This document shows, piece after piece, positions 31,959-41,198 of a stretch of DNA of 64,000 nucleotides. Positions within the stretch are counted from its first letter, which is position 1, and each line of letters starts with the position of its first letter. The notes under the pieces are model-generated. The model saw only the letters and a list, made by a program, of their open reading frames with translations, was not told the origin of the DNA and made no database searches. Where the stretch lies: assembly GCF_042682525.1 (NCBI RefSeq), contig NZ_JBHUHP010000009.1:62001-126000 (forward strand), written 5' to 3'. The position numbers and the translations under genes were made by a program. This stretch comes from Blastococcus_B deserti (GTDB taxonomy: Bacteria; Actinomycetota; Actinomycetes; Mycobacteriales; Geodermatophilaceae).

Positions 31959-32025
31959 GGGGGCACCGCCGGCCGTCGTCCGACGTCAGTGGTGTCCGAG
32001 AAGCCCTGTGACTCCCCGGAGACCC

Positions 32026-34911
32026 GTGCTCGAACTCTTGCTCCTCCACCTGATCACCGCTGTGGCGGCGCCGCTGCTCGTGCGCTGGTGGGGCCGGCAG
32101 GCGTTCGTCCTCCTCGCGCTGGTCCCGGCCGCGGGGTTCGGCTGGCTGCTCACGCGGCTGCGCGCGGTCACCGGGGGCGGCGAGGTCCGCGAGTCCGTGC
32201 CGTGGATCCCGGCCCTGGACCTGGAGATCGCGCTGCGGCTGGATCCGCTCGCGCTGACCTTCGCGCTGCTGGTCACCGGCGTCGGCGCGCTCGTGCTGCT
32301 CTACTGCGCCCGGTACTTCGAGGCCGACGACGACGGGACGGCGCGGTTCGCGGGGAACCTCACCGCGTTCGCCGGCGCCATGCTCGGGCTCGTCCTGGCC
32401 GACGACCTGCTGCTGCTCTACGTCTTCTGGGAACTGACCACGATCTTCTCGTTCCTGCTCATCGGGGGCGGCGGCTCCCGGCTGGCGGCCCGGCGGGCGG
32501 CCACCCAGGCGCTGATCCTGACCACCGCCGGCGGGCTGGCGATGCTCGTCGGGGTGCTGCTGATCGGCGAGGCCAGCGGCAGCTACCTGCTCTCGGAGGT
32601 CGTCGCCTCCCCGGGCAGCGGCACGGGCATGGTCACCGGCACGGTCCTCGTCCTGGTCGGGGCCGTCACCAAGTCGGCGATGGTCCCCTTCCACTTCTGG
32701 TTGCCGGCCGCCATGGAGGCGCCCACACCGGTCAGCGCGTACCTGCACGCGGCGGCGATGGTGAAGGCCGGCATCTACCTGGTGGCGCGACTGGCTCCCG
32801 GTCTGGCCGACCAGCCCGGGTGGCGGCCGATCGTGCTCGGCCTGGGTTCGGCGACCATGCTGGTGGGCGGTTACCGCGCGATCCGGCAGACCGACCTCAA
32901 ACTCCTGCTCGCCTTCGGCACGGTCAGCCAGCTGGGCTTCCTCATGGTGCTGATGGGTGCCGGCAGCACGGAACTGGCGACGGCCGGTCTCGTGATGACC
33001 GTGGCGCACGCCCTCTTCAAGTCCACGCTGTTCCTCACGGTCGGCGTCGTCGACCACGCCACGGGCACCCGGGACCTGCGCCGGCTGTCGGGCCTGGGCC
33101 GGCGGCTCCCCGTCCTGGCGGTCATCGGCGGCCTGGGCGCGCTCTCGATGGCCGGGGTGCCGCCCCTGCTGGGGTTCGTGGGCAAGGAGGCCGCCTTCGC
33201 CGCGCTGCTGGCGGGCGGCCTGACCGACCGGGGCGCGGCCGTCGTCGTCCTCACCGTCCTCGTGGCCGGCTCGGCGCTGACCGCCGCCTACACGCTGCGG
33301 TTCTGGTGGGGCGCCTTCGCCCGGAAGCCCGGGCTGCCGCTCGTCGTCCCGGCCGAGCTCGTCCACGCACCCGGTGCCCTGTTCCTGCTCGCCCCCGCGA
33401 TCCTCGCCCTGGTCGGGCTGCTGGCCGGGCCGGCCAGCCCGTGGCTCGGCCCCCTGGTGGCGGGGTACGCCGACACGCTGCCCCTGGTCGCCGAGGAATC
33501 GGAGAAGGTCGCGCTCTGGCACGGCTGGCAGCCCGCGCTGCTGCTGTCGGCGATCAGCCTGCTCGGCGGCGCGGCACTGTTCGCGGCGCGGAAGCGGGTC
33601 CACCGCCTGCAGGGGAGCCTCGCCGTCGGCTCCTCGGCCGACGAGGGGTACTGGAACGTCGTCCAGGGCCTGGACCGCCTGTCGGTGCTGGTCACCGGGA
33701 CGACCCAGCGCGGGTCGCTGCCGGCCTACCTGGGCACCATCCTGGTCGTTGTGCTCGCGCTGCCGGGCACGGTGCTGGTCACGCGTGCCCCCTGGCCGGG
33801 GGAGTGGCGGGCCTGGGACACCCCGGTGCAGGCGCTGGTCGGGGTCGTCGTGCTCATCGCCGCCGGGCTGGCGCTGCGGATCCGCCAGCGGCTGTCGGTC
33901 GTGCTGGTCGTCGGGGTCACCGGGTACGGCATGGCCGTCCTCTTCGCGCTGCAGGGCGCACCCGACCTCGCGCTCACCCAGTTCCTCGTCGAGACGCTCA
34001 CCCTCGTCGTCTTCGTGCTGGTGCTGCGCAAGCTGCCCAAGGACATCAGCGAGCGCCACCGGCCCCGCGAACGGGTGGGCCGGGGGGTCATCGCCGTCGC
34101 GGTCGGCGTCCTGATGGGTGCCGTCGGCGCCGTGGCCCTGTCCGCCCGGACGGCGACCCCCGTGTCGGTCGCCTACCCGGAGGAGGCGTACGACTTCGGC
34201 GGCGGCAAGAACATCGTCAACGTCACGCTCGTCGACATCCGGGCCTGGGACACCCTCGGCGAGATCTCGCTGCTCGTCGTCGCCGCCACCGGGGTGGCCA
34301 GCCTGGTCTTCCTGCGTGGCCGAACCGGTGGCGTCGACCGGCTCGACGCCGCCGTGCGGAGCGCATCCCTGGCCCCCGGCGGCCGGGCGCCCCGGCGTCG
34401 CTGGCTCGCCGCGAGCGCCACGCTGCCGCCCGAGCGCCGCTCCGTGGTCCTCGAGGTCATCACCCGCACCCTGTTCCACACCATCCTGGTGTTCTCCCTG
34501 TACCTGCTCTTCTCGGGGCACAACGAGCCCGGCGGCGGCTTCGCCGGCGGCCTCGTCGCGGGCCTGGCCCTGGTCCTCCGCTACCTCGCCGGCGGCCGGT
34601 ACGAGCTGGGTGAGGCCGCCCCCGTCGACCCCGGGCTGCTGCTCGGCGCCGGGCTCCTCTTCGCGGGGGGCACCGGCGTGGCCGGGCTCCTGCTCGGCGC
34701 CGAGGTGCTGCAGACGGCGATCCTCGAGACGACGCTGCCGGTGCTCGGCGACGTCAAGCTCGTGACGTCGTTGTTCTTCGACATGGGCGTCTACCTGATC
34801 GTCGTCGGCCTGGTCCTCGACATCCTGCGCAGCCTGGGCGCGGAGCTCGACCGCCAGGAGGACCAGGGCGAGCCGATCGAGATCGAGCCCGGAGAGGTGA
34901 TCGTGCGATGA
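32026..34911 (+). CDS. mrpA: Na+/H+ antiporter subunit A/B fusion (MrpA with MrpB domain)
   Basis: The 961-residue membrane protein is the largest Mrp subunit. The N-terminal part is a complex-I ND5-like antiporter with FHFWLPAAMEAPTPVSAYLHAAAMVKAG, the conserved proton-channel Lys and His, and several proton-translocation helices. The C-terminal part (about 780-930) has the MrpB signature SGHNEPGGGFAGGLVAG, so A and B are fused. It exchanges Na+ for H+, using the proton gradient, for pH and salt homeostasis. Start: GTG at 32026, after GGAGA; GTG at 32008 would add 6 residues. The stop overlaps the mrpC start by 4 bp. Confidence 0.93.
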   Translation: MLELLLLHLITAVAAPLLVRWWGRQAFVLLALVPAAGFGWLLTRLRAVTGGGEVRESVPWIPALDLEIALRLDPLALTFALLVTGVGALVLLYCARYFEADDDGTARFAGNLTAFAGAMLGLVLADDLLLLYVFWELTTIFSFLLIGGGGSRLAARRAATQALILTTAGGLAMLVGVLLIGEASGSYLLSEVVASPGSGTGMVTGTVLVLVGAVTKSAMVPFHFWLPAAMEAPTPVSAYLHAAAMVKAGIYLVARLAPGLADQPGWRPIVLGLGSATMLVGGYRAIRQTDLKLLLAFGTVSQLGFLMVLMGAGSTELATAGLVMTVAHALFKSTLFLTVGVVDHATGTRDLRRLSGLGRRLPVLAVIGGLGALSMAGVPPLLGFVGKEAAFAALLAGGLTDRGAAVVVLTVLVAGSALTAAYTLRFWWGAFARKPGLPLVVPAELVHAPGALFLLAPAILALVGLLAGPASPWLGPLVAGYADTLPLVAEESEKVALWHGWQPALLLSAISLLGGAALFAARKRVHRLQGSLAVGSSADEGYWNVVQGLDRLSVLVTGTTQRGSLPAYLGTILVVVLALPGTVLVTRAPWPGEWRAWDTPVQALVGVVVLIAAGLALRIRQRLSVVLVVGVTGYGMAVLFALQGAPDLALTQFLVETLTLVVFVLVLRKLPKDISERHRPRERVGRGVIAVAVGVLMGAVGAVALSARTATPVSVAYPEEAYDFGGGKNIVNVTLVDIRAWDTLGEISLLVVAATGVASLVFLRGRTGGVDRLDAAVRSASLAPGGRAPRRRWLAASATLPPERRSVVLEVITRTLFHTILVFSLYLLFSGHNEPGGGFAGGLVAGLALVLRYLAGGRYELGEAAPVDPGLLLGAGLLFAGGTGVAGLLLGAEVLQTAILETTLPVLGDVKLVTSLFFDMGVYLIVVGLVLDILRSLGAELDRQEDQGEPIEIEPGEVIVR

Positions 34912-35405
34912 CCCCGACCGTCGTCCTGCCGGTGATCATCGGCGGCCTGTACGCGGCCGGGGTGTACCTGCTGCTCGACCGCAGCCTGACCCGTGTCCTG
35001 GTGGGCTTCCTGCTGCTGGGCAACGCCACGAACCTGCTGCTGCTGTCCTCGGCCGGCCCGGGCGGGCTGCCGCCGATCCTCGGGGTGGCCGAGGCCGACG
35101 AGATGAGCGACCCGCTGCCGCAGGCGCTCATCCTCACCGCGATCGTCATCACGTTCGGCGTCGCGGCGTTCGTCCTCGCGATGATCCACCGCTCCTGGGC
35201 CCTGGCCCGCAACGAGGCGGTCGCGACCGACGAGGAGGACCGCCGCGTCGCAGCGCGGCACGACACCGACGTCGACGAGCTCGACCCCGACGAGCTGGCT
35301 CCCGAGGACCGCCCCGCGGCGCACGCCGACAGCCTCAGACGCCGGCCCCTGACCGAACGCGCCGCTGACGACGTCGACCTGCCGATCGCCGGGGGGAGCC
35401 GGTGA
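34908..35405 (+). CDS. mrpC: Na+/H+ antiporter subunit C
   Basis: The 165-residue protein has three hydrophobic helices with the NuoK-like segment LLLGNATNLLLLSSAG and QALILTAIVITFG. A longer-than-usual acidic and Arg-rich cytoplasmic tail (about 100-165) follows. It is a small membrane subunit of the Mrp complex. The 4-bp overlaps with mrpA and mrpD support one operon. Confidence 0.9.
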   Translation: MTPTVVLPVIIGGLYAAGVYLLLDRSLTRVLVGFLLLGNATNLLLLSSAGPGGLPPILGVAEADEMSDPLPQALILTAIVITFGVAAFVLAMIHRSWALARNEAVATDEEDRRVAARHDTDVDELDPDELAPEDRPAAHADSLRRRPLTERAADDVDLPIAGGSR

Positions 35406-37126
35406 TCTCCGTCCTCGCCCCGCTGCCGGTCCTGCTCCCGCTGCTGGGTGCCGCCGGCACCCTGCTGGTCGGCCGGCACCCGCGGACGCAGCGGACGGTG
35501 AGCCTGCTCGTGCTCGTCACCGTCCTGGCGGTGTCGCTGCTGCTGCTCTGGCAGGCCGACGCGCAGGGCGCCACCGCCGTGTCGGTCGGCGGCTGGCCGG
35601 TGCCGCTGGGCATCGTCCTCGTGGTCGACCGCCTGTCGGCGCTGATGCTCGTGGTCGCCTCGACCGTCGCCCTGGGGGTGCTGGTCTTCGCCGTCGGCCA
35701 GGGGTCGGCCGACGGGTCGGAGCAGTCGCCGCTGTCGATCTTCCATCCGACGTTCCTCGTGCTCATCGCCGGCGTCAGCAACGCGTTCCTGGCCGGCGAC
35801 CTGTTCAACCTCTACGTCGGGTTCGAGATCCTGCTCATGGCCAGCTACGTGCTGCTGACCCTCGGTGGCTCGGCCCCGCGGGTGCGGGCCGGCGTCACCT
35901 ACGTGATCGTCAGCCTCACCAGCTCGCTGATCTTCCTGGCGGCGATCGGCCTGGTCTACGCCGCGACCGGCACGGTGACGATGGCGCAGCTGGCGACCCG
36001 GCTGGCGGAGCTGCCGGCGGGCACCCAGCTGCTGCTGCAGTCGATGCTGCTGATCGCGTTCTGCATCAAGGCGGCGGTGTTCCCCCTGTCGGCGTGGCTG
36101 CCCGACAGCTACCCGACCGCGCCGGCCCCCGTCACCGCGGTGTTCGCGGGACTGCTGACCAAGGTCGGCGTGTACGCGATCATCCGCACCCAGACCCTGC
36201 TGTTCCCCGGCGGCGGGCTCGACGACGTCCTCATGTGGGCGGGCCTGGCGACGATGCTGATCGGGATCCTCGGCGCGGTCGCCCAGACCGACATCCGCCG
36301 GCTGCTGTCGTTCACCCTCGTCAGCCACATCGGCTACATGGTGTTCGGCATCGCCCTGGGGACGGCGGCCGGGCTGGCGGGCGCCGTCTTCTACGTCGCC
36401 CACCACATCGCCATCCAGACGACGCTGTTCCTCGTCGCCGGACTCGTCGAGCGCCAGGGCGGGTCCACCTCGATGGACCGGCTCGGCGGGCTGGCCACCC
36501 GCTCGCCGCTGCTGGCGGTGCTGTTCTTCGTCCCGGCCATGAACCTGGCCGGGATCCCGCCGCTGTCGGGGTTCATCGGCAAGCTGGGCCTGCTCCAGGC
36601 CGGGATCGCCGACGGCAGCCCCCTGGCGCTCACGGTGGTCGCCGGCGGCGTGGTGACCAGCCTGCTGACCCTGCTCGCCGTGGCCCGGGTGTGGACCCGG
36701 GCGTTCTGGCGACCGCCCACCCAGGAGCCGGCCGCCGACACGGCCGCCGCGGCCGCCGGGGATGCGGCCACCGCCGGCGACGGGGATGGCGTGCCGGCGC
36801 TCGTGGGGGCCGGCGGTCCCGCCGGCGACGGCCACCGCACCCCGCGGCAGGCCGCCCGCCGGGCGGCGTGGCGACGGCACCACGAGGTGGCGACCGCCGG
36901 GAGTGCCGATCCGGCCCCGCGGGCGGGGGCGGTGCGTGCGCTGCGACCGCTGCCCGGCGTGATGGCGGCCGCCACCGCGGCGATGGTCGCGGTGACGGTC
37001 GGGCTGACCGTCGTCGCGGGGGCCCTGTACGGCTACACGGACCGGGCTGCCGAGGACCTCCTGGACCGGGCGCCCTACATCACGGCCGTCTTCGGCGATC
37101 CGGTCCCGGCCGAGGAGGGCGAGTGA
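35402..37126 (+). CDS. mrpD: Na+/H+ antiporter subunit D
   Basis: The 574-residue protein is a second ND2/4/5-type antiporter subunit: it has FPLSAWLPDSYPTAPAPVTAVFAGLLTKVGVYA, the conserved Lys residues and about 14 helices. A cytoplasmic, low-complexity insertion of about 75 residues (Ala/Gly/Asp, then an Arg-rich segment) lies between the last helices near residues 440-520 and is unusual. The GTG start overlaps the mrpC stop and its stop overlaps mrpE. Confidence 0.92.
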   Translation: MISVLAPLPVLLPLLGAAGTLLVGRHPRTQRTVSLLVLVTVLAVSLLLLWQADAQGATAVSVGGWPVPLGIVLVVDRLSALMLVVASTVALGVLVFAVGQGSADGSEQSPLSIFHPTFLVLIAGVSNAFLAGDLFNLYVGFEILLMASYVLLTLGGSAPRVRAGVTYVIVSLTSSLIFLAAIGLVYAATGTVTMAQLATRLAELPAGTQLLLQSMLLIAFCIKAAVFPLSAWLPDSYPTAPAPVTAVFAGLLTKVGVYAIIRTQTLLFPGGGLDDVLMWAGLATMLIGILGAVAQTDIRRLLSFTLVSHIGYMVFGIALGTAAGLAGAVFYVAHHIAIQTTLFLVAGLVERQGGSTSMDRLGGLATRSPLLAVLFFVPAMNLAGIPPLSGFIGKLGLLQAGIADGSPLALTVVAGGVVTSLLTLLAVARVWTRAFWRPPTQEPAADTAAAAAGDAATAGDGDGVPALVGAGGPAGDGHRTPRQAARRAAWRRHHEVATAGSADPAPRAGAVRALRPLPGVMAAATAAMVAVTVGLTVVAGALYGYTDRAAEDLLDRAPYITAVFGDPVPAEEGE

Positions 37127-37683
37127 CCGTCGAACCGGCCACGTCGCGGCTGCGCCACCAGCTGCCGCTGGTGGCCTGGCTGGTGCTGGTGTGGATCCTG
37201 CTGTGGGGCACCTGGTCGTGGGCGAACCTGCTCTCCGGCCTGGCGATCGCCGTCGTCGTCCTGGTGCTGCTCCCGCTCCCGCCCGTGGTGGGCGGCACGC
37301 GGGTACGGCCGGGGCCGCTGGTCCGCTTCGTGGGCCACTTCCTCGTCGACCTGGTGGTGTCCGGCGCGCAGGTGGCCTGGTGGGCCCTCCGGCCCGGGGG
37401 TGCCGGGCGGGGGGCGATCGTGCGGGTCCAGCTCCGCGCGGACTCCGACCTGCTGCTCACCATGGTCGCCGAGGCGATCTCCCTGGTCCCGGGGTCGCTG
37501 GTGCTGGACCTGGACCGCGAGCAGCGCCAGATCTCGGTCCACCTGCTGCACGCCGCCGACCTGGCCGACGTGGAGCGGCAGAAGGCGGGCGTGCTCGCCA
37601 CGGAGGACCGGATCGTCCGCGCGTTCGGGTCGGCCGACGACATCGCCGCGCTGCGGCCGACGGCTGCGAGGGCGGCGCCGTGA
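37123..37683 (+). CDS. mrpE: Na+/H+ antiporter subunit E
   Basis: The 186-residue protein has two or three N-terminal membrane helices and the conserved MrpE part: LLTMVAEAISLVPGSLVLDLDREQRQISVHLL and the ELHAAD-like LLHAADLADVE. It stabilises the Mrp complex. The GTG overlaps the mrpD stop (GTGA), and the TGA overlaps the mrpF GTG. Confidence 0.9.
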   Translation: MTVEPATSRLRHQLPLVAWLVLVWILLWGTWSWANLLSGLAIAVVVLVLLPLPPVVGGTRVRPGPLVRFVGHFLVDLVVSGAQVAWWALRPGGAGRGAIVRVQLRADSDLLLTMVAEAISLVPGSLVLDLDREQRQISVHLLHAADLADVERQKAGVLATEDRIVRAFGSADDIAALRPTAARAAP

Positions 37684-38009
37684 CGGCCGTCGAGGTCATC
37701 ACCCAGGCCATGCTCGGCACCGCGGCGCTGCTGGCGCTCGTCCGGCTGGCCCGCGGCCCGTCGCTGCTGGACCGGGTGGTGGCTACCGACACGCTGCTGG
37801 TCATCATCTCGGCCAGCCTGGCCGTGCACGCCGCGCTCGAGCGGGACCCCACGGTCGTCCCGGTCCTGGTGGTCGTGTCGCTGCTCGCCTTCGTCGGGTC
37901 GGTGTCGATCGCCCGGTACATCGGCGGCATGCTGCTGCGGTCGGCGACGGGCGAGGGCCGGGACCTGGGCCTGCCCCGCGCGGCCGAGGACGGGGGGCAG
38001 CGGCGGTGA
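37680..38009 (+). CDS. mrpF: Na+/H+ antiporter subunit F
   Basis: The 109-residue protein shows three short hydrophobic helices with the MrpF signature RGPSLLDRVVATDTLLV. It is the small subunit between E and G in the complex. The GTG start and TGA stop overlap neighbours by 4 bp. Confidence 0.9.
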   Translation: MTAVEVITQAMLGTAALLALVRLARGPSLLDRVVATDTLLVIISASLAVHAALERDPTVVPVLVVVSLLAFVGSVSIARYIGGMLLRSATGEGRDLGLPRAAEDGGQRR

Positions 38010-38461
38010 GCGGCCTGATGGACGTGCTGGCGTCGGTGGCCGACGTGGTGGCGCTGGGCTGCCTGCTGGCCGGGGCCTTCCTCTGCTTGACGGCCGGCGT
38101 CGGGCTGGTGCGCTTCCCCGACGTGCTGTCCCGGATGCACGCCGGGACCAAGCCGCAGGTCCTCGGCGTCCTCCTGGTGATGGTGGGCGGTGCGATCCGG
38201 TTGCAGGGCCTCGCGGCGACGTGGATGCTGCTGCTGGTCGCGGCGTTCCAGCTGCTCACGGCGCCGGTCAGCGCGCACATGATCAGCCGGGTGGCCTACC
38301 GGCGCCGGCACGTCCGCCGCGACCTGCTGGTGGTCGACGAGCTGCGCGAGACAGAGGGGCGCGACAGCGTCTACCGGGGGGACGAGCCGGCGGACGCCCT
38401 GCCCGAGAACCCGGCGCAGGCCCTGGAAGAGAGCCGGCGGGAGGACCGCGAAGCCCCGTGA
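38006..38461 (+). CDS. mrpG: Na+/H+ antiporter subunit G
   Basis: The 151-residue protein has three helices and the MrpG signature VGLVRFPDVLSRMHAGTKPQVLGVLL. A charged C-terminal tail of about 50 residues is longer than typical. It closes the operon. A family B repeat follows before the convergent VOC gene. Confidence 0.9.
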   Translation: MSGLMDVLASVADVVALGCLLAGAFLCLTAGVGLVRFPDVLSRMHAGTKPQVLGVLLVMVGGAIRLQGLAATWMLLLVAAFQLLTAPVSAHMISRVAYRRRHVRRDLLVVDELRETEGRDSVYRGDEPADALPENPAQALEESRREDREAP

Positions 38462-38474
38462 GGGACCATCCTGC

Positions 38475-38530
38475 GGCCCCGTCCCGAGGCTCCCCCCGGG
38501 CTGGCGAGGGTGAGAAGGACGGGGTTCTCG
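38475..38530. repeat. Family B repeat, inverted orientation (copy B4)
   Basis: GGCCCCGTCCCGAGGCTC followed by GGTGAGAAGGACGGGG is the reverse complement of copies B1-B3. It fills the gap between the convergent mrpG and VOC genes and can fold as CCCCGTCC/GGACGGGG. Confidence 0.75.
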
Positions 38531-38531
38531 T

Positions 38532-39260
38532 TCACCGCAGCTGGCCGAGCCAGAACGGCAGGCCCTGGTCGTCGCGGCACAGGACCGAGAGCCCGAAGGA
38601 CTTCCGCTCGATCGGACCCGCCTGCCCGCCGGCGGTCCGGACGGCGGCGACCGCGACCTCGATGTCGTCGACGGCGTACATCGGCACGGTGCCCGGCTCC
38701 GTGGCGCCACCGCCGATGCCGACCAGCGGGCTGGTGCCCTCCACCTGCCAGCCGTCGGGCACGGACCCGGGGACGGCGGTCCAGCCGAGGACCGCGCCGT
38801 AGAAGTCGAGCGCCCGGGCGCCGTCGGGGACGTTGAGGGTCAGGTACACCGCGTCCCCTGGCCGTGGGCCCGTGGTGGGTGCGGCCGCCGGCGTCTGCAG
38901 CATCCAGCGGTGGCCGTAGGGATCGACGACCACGCCGGTGCGCCCGTACGGGGCATCGGTCGCCGGGCGCTCGACCGTCGCCCCGGCGGACTCGGCACGG
39001 GACATCGCCGCGTCCACGTCGGGCACGGACAGGTGCAGCGTGACGCTGACCCGCCCGTCCTCGGGGCCCACGAGCCCTGTCTCGGGGTACTCGTCGGCGA
39101 GGTAGACCGTGGCCCCGGCGAGGTCGAGCTCCGCGTGGCCGATGCGGTCGCCGTCCAGGTAGGGGTCCCCGACGGTGTGGGCGCCGAACGCCTCGGCGTA
39201 CCAGTTCATGGCCGCGCGGGCGTCCCGGACGACGAGGTAGGGGGTCAGCTGAGCCGTCAC
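38532..39260 (-). CDS. VOC family protein (two domains, PhnB-like)
   Basis: The 242-residue protein has two glyoxalase-like halves. The first starts LTPYLVVRDARAAMNWYAEAFG and contains the VTLHLSVPDVDAAM segment of the PhnB-type subgroup; the second begins VYLTLNVPDGARALDFYGAVLGW. The function is not predictable; such proteins often bind small electrophiles. It is separated from leuA, which lies upstream on the same strand, by 34 bp, so the two may be co-transcribed. Confidence 0.85.
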   Translation of the reverse strand: MTAQLTPYLVVRDARAAMNWYAEAFGAHTVGDPYLDGDRIGHAELDLAGATVYLADEYPETGLVGPEDGRVSVTLHLSVPDVDAAMSRAESAGATVERPATDAPYGRTGVVVDPYGHRWMLQTPAAAPTTGPRPGDAVYLTLNVPDGARALDFYGAVLGWTAVPGSVPDGWQVEGTSPLVGIGGGATEPGTVPMYAVDDIEVAVAAVRTAGGQAGPIERKSFGLSVLCRDDQGLPFWLGQLR

Positions 39261-39294
39261 GCCCGCATCCTGCCGCGCCGCGGCCCGATCGGGG

Positions 39295-41028
39295 CTATCG
39301 CTGGGCGCGGTTGATCGCCGAGACGACCGCGCGCAGCGAGGCGCTGACGATGTTCGGGTCGATGCCCACGCCCCAGAGCACCCGGTCGCCGACGGCGCAC
39401 TCGACGTACGCGGCGGCCTTGGCGTCCCCGCCCGAGGAGAGCGCGTGCTCCGCGTAGTCGAGCACGCGGACGTCGACGTCGAGGCTCTTCAGCGCGTCGA
39501 CGAACGCGGCGATCGGCCCGTTGCCCCGTCCCTCGACGGTGACCGGCACCCCGTGGTCGGTCAGCTCGACGACCATCTCGTCGACCTTGTCGCCGTGGGC
39601 CTGGTGGCGGTGGCCGGTCAGTGCGAAGCGGCCCCACGGCGCGGCGGGGTCGGGCAGGTATTCGTTGGAGAACGCCGCCCACATCTGCTCGGCGGTGACC
39701 TCGCCGCCCTCGTCGTCGGTGTGCCGCTGGATGACCGCGCTGAACTCGATCTGCAGCCGACGCGGGAGGTCGAGCTGGTTCTCCGTCTTCATGATGTAGG
39801 CGACGCCGCCCTTGCCGGACTGGCTGTTCACCCGGATCACGGCCTCGTAGCTGCGGCCGACGTCCTTGGGGTCGATCGGCAGGTACGGGACGGCCCACGG
39901 CATCTCGTCCACGGGCTTGCCGGCGGCCGCCGCGTCGGCCTCGAGGGCCTTGAAGCCCTTGTTGATGGCGTCCTGGTGGGAGCCGGAGAAGGCGGTGTAG
40001 ACCAGGTCGCCGCCGTAGGGGTGCCGCTCGTGCACGCCCAGCTGGTTGCAGTACTCGACGGTGCGGCGGATCTCGTCGATGTCGGAGAAGTTGATCTGCG
40101 GGTCGATGCCCTGGCTGAACAGGTTGAGGCCCAGGGTGACCAGGTCGACGTTGCCGGTGCGTTCGCCGTTGCCGAACAGGCAGCCCTCGATGCGGTCGGC
40201 GCCGGCGCGGTAGCCCAGCTCGGCGGCGGCCACGGCGGTGCCGCGGTCGTTGTGCGGGTGCAGGCTGAGGACGACGGCGTCGCGCCGGCCCAGGTTGCGG
40301 TGCATCCACTCGACCTGGTCGGCGTAGACGGTGGGCTCGGCCATCTCGACCGTCGCCGGCAGGTTGAGGATCGTCGGGCGGTCGGGGGTGGGCTCCCAGA
40401 CGTCGGTGACGGCGTTGCAGATCTCGAGGGCGAAGTCGAGCTCCGTGCCCGTGAAGGACTCGGGGGAGTACTCGAAGAAGATCTCCGTGTCGCCCATCTG
40501 CTCGGCCAGCTTGCGGACCATCTCCGCACCGTGGACGGCGATGTCGACGATGCCGGCCCGGTCGGACCCGAAGACGACCCGGCGCTGCAGCGTGCTGGTC
40601 GAGTTGTAGAGGTGCACGATGGCCTGCTTCGCGCCGCGCAGCGACTCGTAGGTGCGCTCGATCAGCTCGTCGCGGGCCTGGGTCAGCACCTGGATCGTGA
40701 CGTCGTCGGGGACCAGGTCCTCCTCGACGAGCTGCCGGACGAAGTCGAAGTCGGTCTGGCTGGCCGCCGGGAACCCGACCTCGATCTCCTTGTAGCCCAT
40801 GCGGACCAGCAGGTCGAACATCCGGCGCTTGCGGTCGGGCGTCATCGGGTCGATCAGCGCCTGGTTGCCGTCGCGCAGGTCGACGGCGCACCAGCGCGGG
40901 GCGACGGTGGTGACCTTGTCCGGCCAGGTGCGGTCGGGCAGCACCACGGGGGTGAAGGGGGTGTAGCGGTGGATCGGCATCCGCGAGGGCTGCTGCGGGT
41001 TGCGTACGTGGGGGTGCTCTGCGTTCAC
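39295..41028 (-). CDS. leuA: 2-isopropylmalate synthase
   Basis: LeuA condenses acetyl-CoA with 2-oxoisovalerate, the first committed step of leucine synthesis. The 577-residue protein is the long actinobacterial form, with the catalytic barrel start WCAVDLRDGNQALIDPM, the metal-binding LHPHNDRGTAVAA, and GDLVYTAFSGSHQDAI. A C-terminal LeuA allosteric domain (about 450-577) should bind leucine. The start is GTG at 41028 with AGAGGAG before it. A leucine-rich leader peptide and hairpin lie upstream, so control by leucyl-tRNA charging is likely in addition to feedback inhibition. Confidence 0.96.
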   Translation of the reverse strand: MNAEHPHVRNPQQPSRMPIHRYTPFTPVVLPDRTWPDKVTTVAPRWCAVDLRDGNQALIDPMTPDRKRRMFDLLVRMGYKEIEVGFPAASQTDFDFVRQLVEEDLVPDDVTIQVLTQARDELIERTYESLRGAKQAIVHLYNSTSTLQRRVVFGSDRAGIVDIAVHGAEMVRKLAEQMGDTEIFFEYSPESFTGTELDFALEICNAVTDVWEPTPDRPTILNLPATVEMAEPTVYADQVEWMHRNLGRRDAVVLSLHPHNDRGTAVAAAELGYRAGADRIEGCLFGNGERTGNVDLVTLGLNLFSQGIDPQINFSDIDEIRRTVEYCNQLGVHERHPYGGDLVYTAFSGSHQDAINKGFKALEADAAAAGKPVDEMPWAVPYLPIDPKDVGRSYEAVIRVNSQSGKGGVAYIMKTENQLDLPRRLQIEFSAVIQRHTDDEGGEVTAEQMWAAFSNEYLPDPAAPWGRFALTGHRHQAHGDKVDEMVVELTDHGVPVTVEGRGNGPIAAFVDALKSLDVDVRVLDYAEHALSSGGDAKAAAYVECAVGDRVLWGVGIDPNIVSASLRAVVSAINRAQR

Positions 41029-41111
41029 GACTGGCTCCTCTGGCGCGGGCTGGACTCAGCTCCGATGGGGCGGTCAGCAGCGCCGGGAACGCACTCGATC
41101 GCGGCAGGTCT

Positions 41112-41152
41112 CCGCGGCGAGGGGGCCGACCTAGGAGAGGGCCTCGCCGCGG
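41112..41152 (-). promoter_or_regulatory. Attenuator-like hairpin of leuA
   Basis: CCTCGCCGCGG (41142-41152) pairs perfectly with 41112-41122 (11 bp, 19-nt loop). The 5' arm on the transcript lies inside the leader-peptide coding region just after its Leu codons, so a stalled ribosome would cover it. No T tract follows. Confidence 0.6.
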
Positions 41153-41178
41153 CTGATAAGCAGGAGGCTGCCGCGCAC
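41131..41178 (-). CDS. leuL: Leucine leader peptide of leuA
   Basis: A 15-codon frame reads VRGSLLLISRGEALS and then TAG. Three consecutive Leu codons (CTC CTG CTT, the last rare in this GC-rich genome) and one Ile codon make it a classical branched-chain amino-acid leader. It starts 150 nt before leuA. TACCGT lies 6 nt upstream of its GTG, so the mRNA is probably leaderless at this peptide. Scarcity of charged leucyl-tRNA would stall the ribosome at the Leu run and mask the hairpin arm that follows (mechanism inferred). Confidence 0.65.
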   Translation of the reverse strand: MRGSLLLISRGEALS

Positions 41179-41184
41179 GGGCCC

Positions 41185-41190
41185 ACGGTA
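41185..41190 (-). promoter_or_regulatory. -10 box of the leuA leader transcript
   Basis: TACCGT on the reverse strand ends 6 nt before the leader GTG. It would make the leader peptide leaderless and the leuA 5' region about 150 nt long. Confidence 0.5.
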
Positions 41191-41198
41191 GCAGCGCG

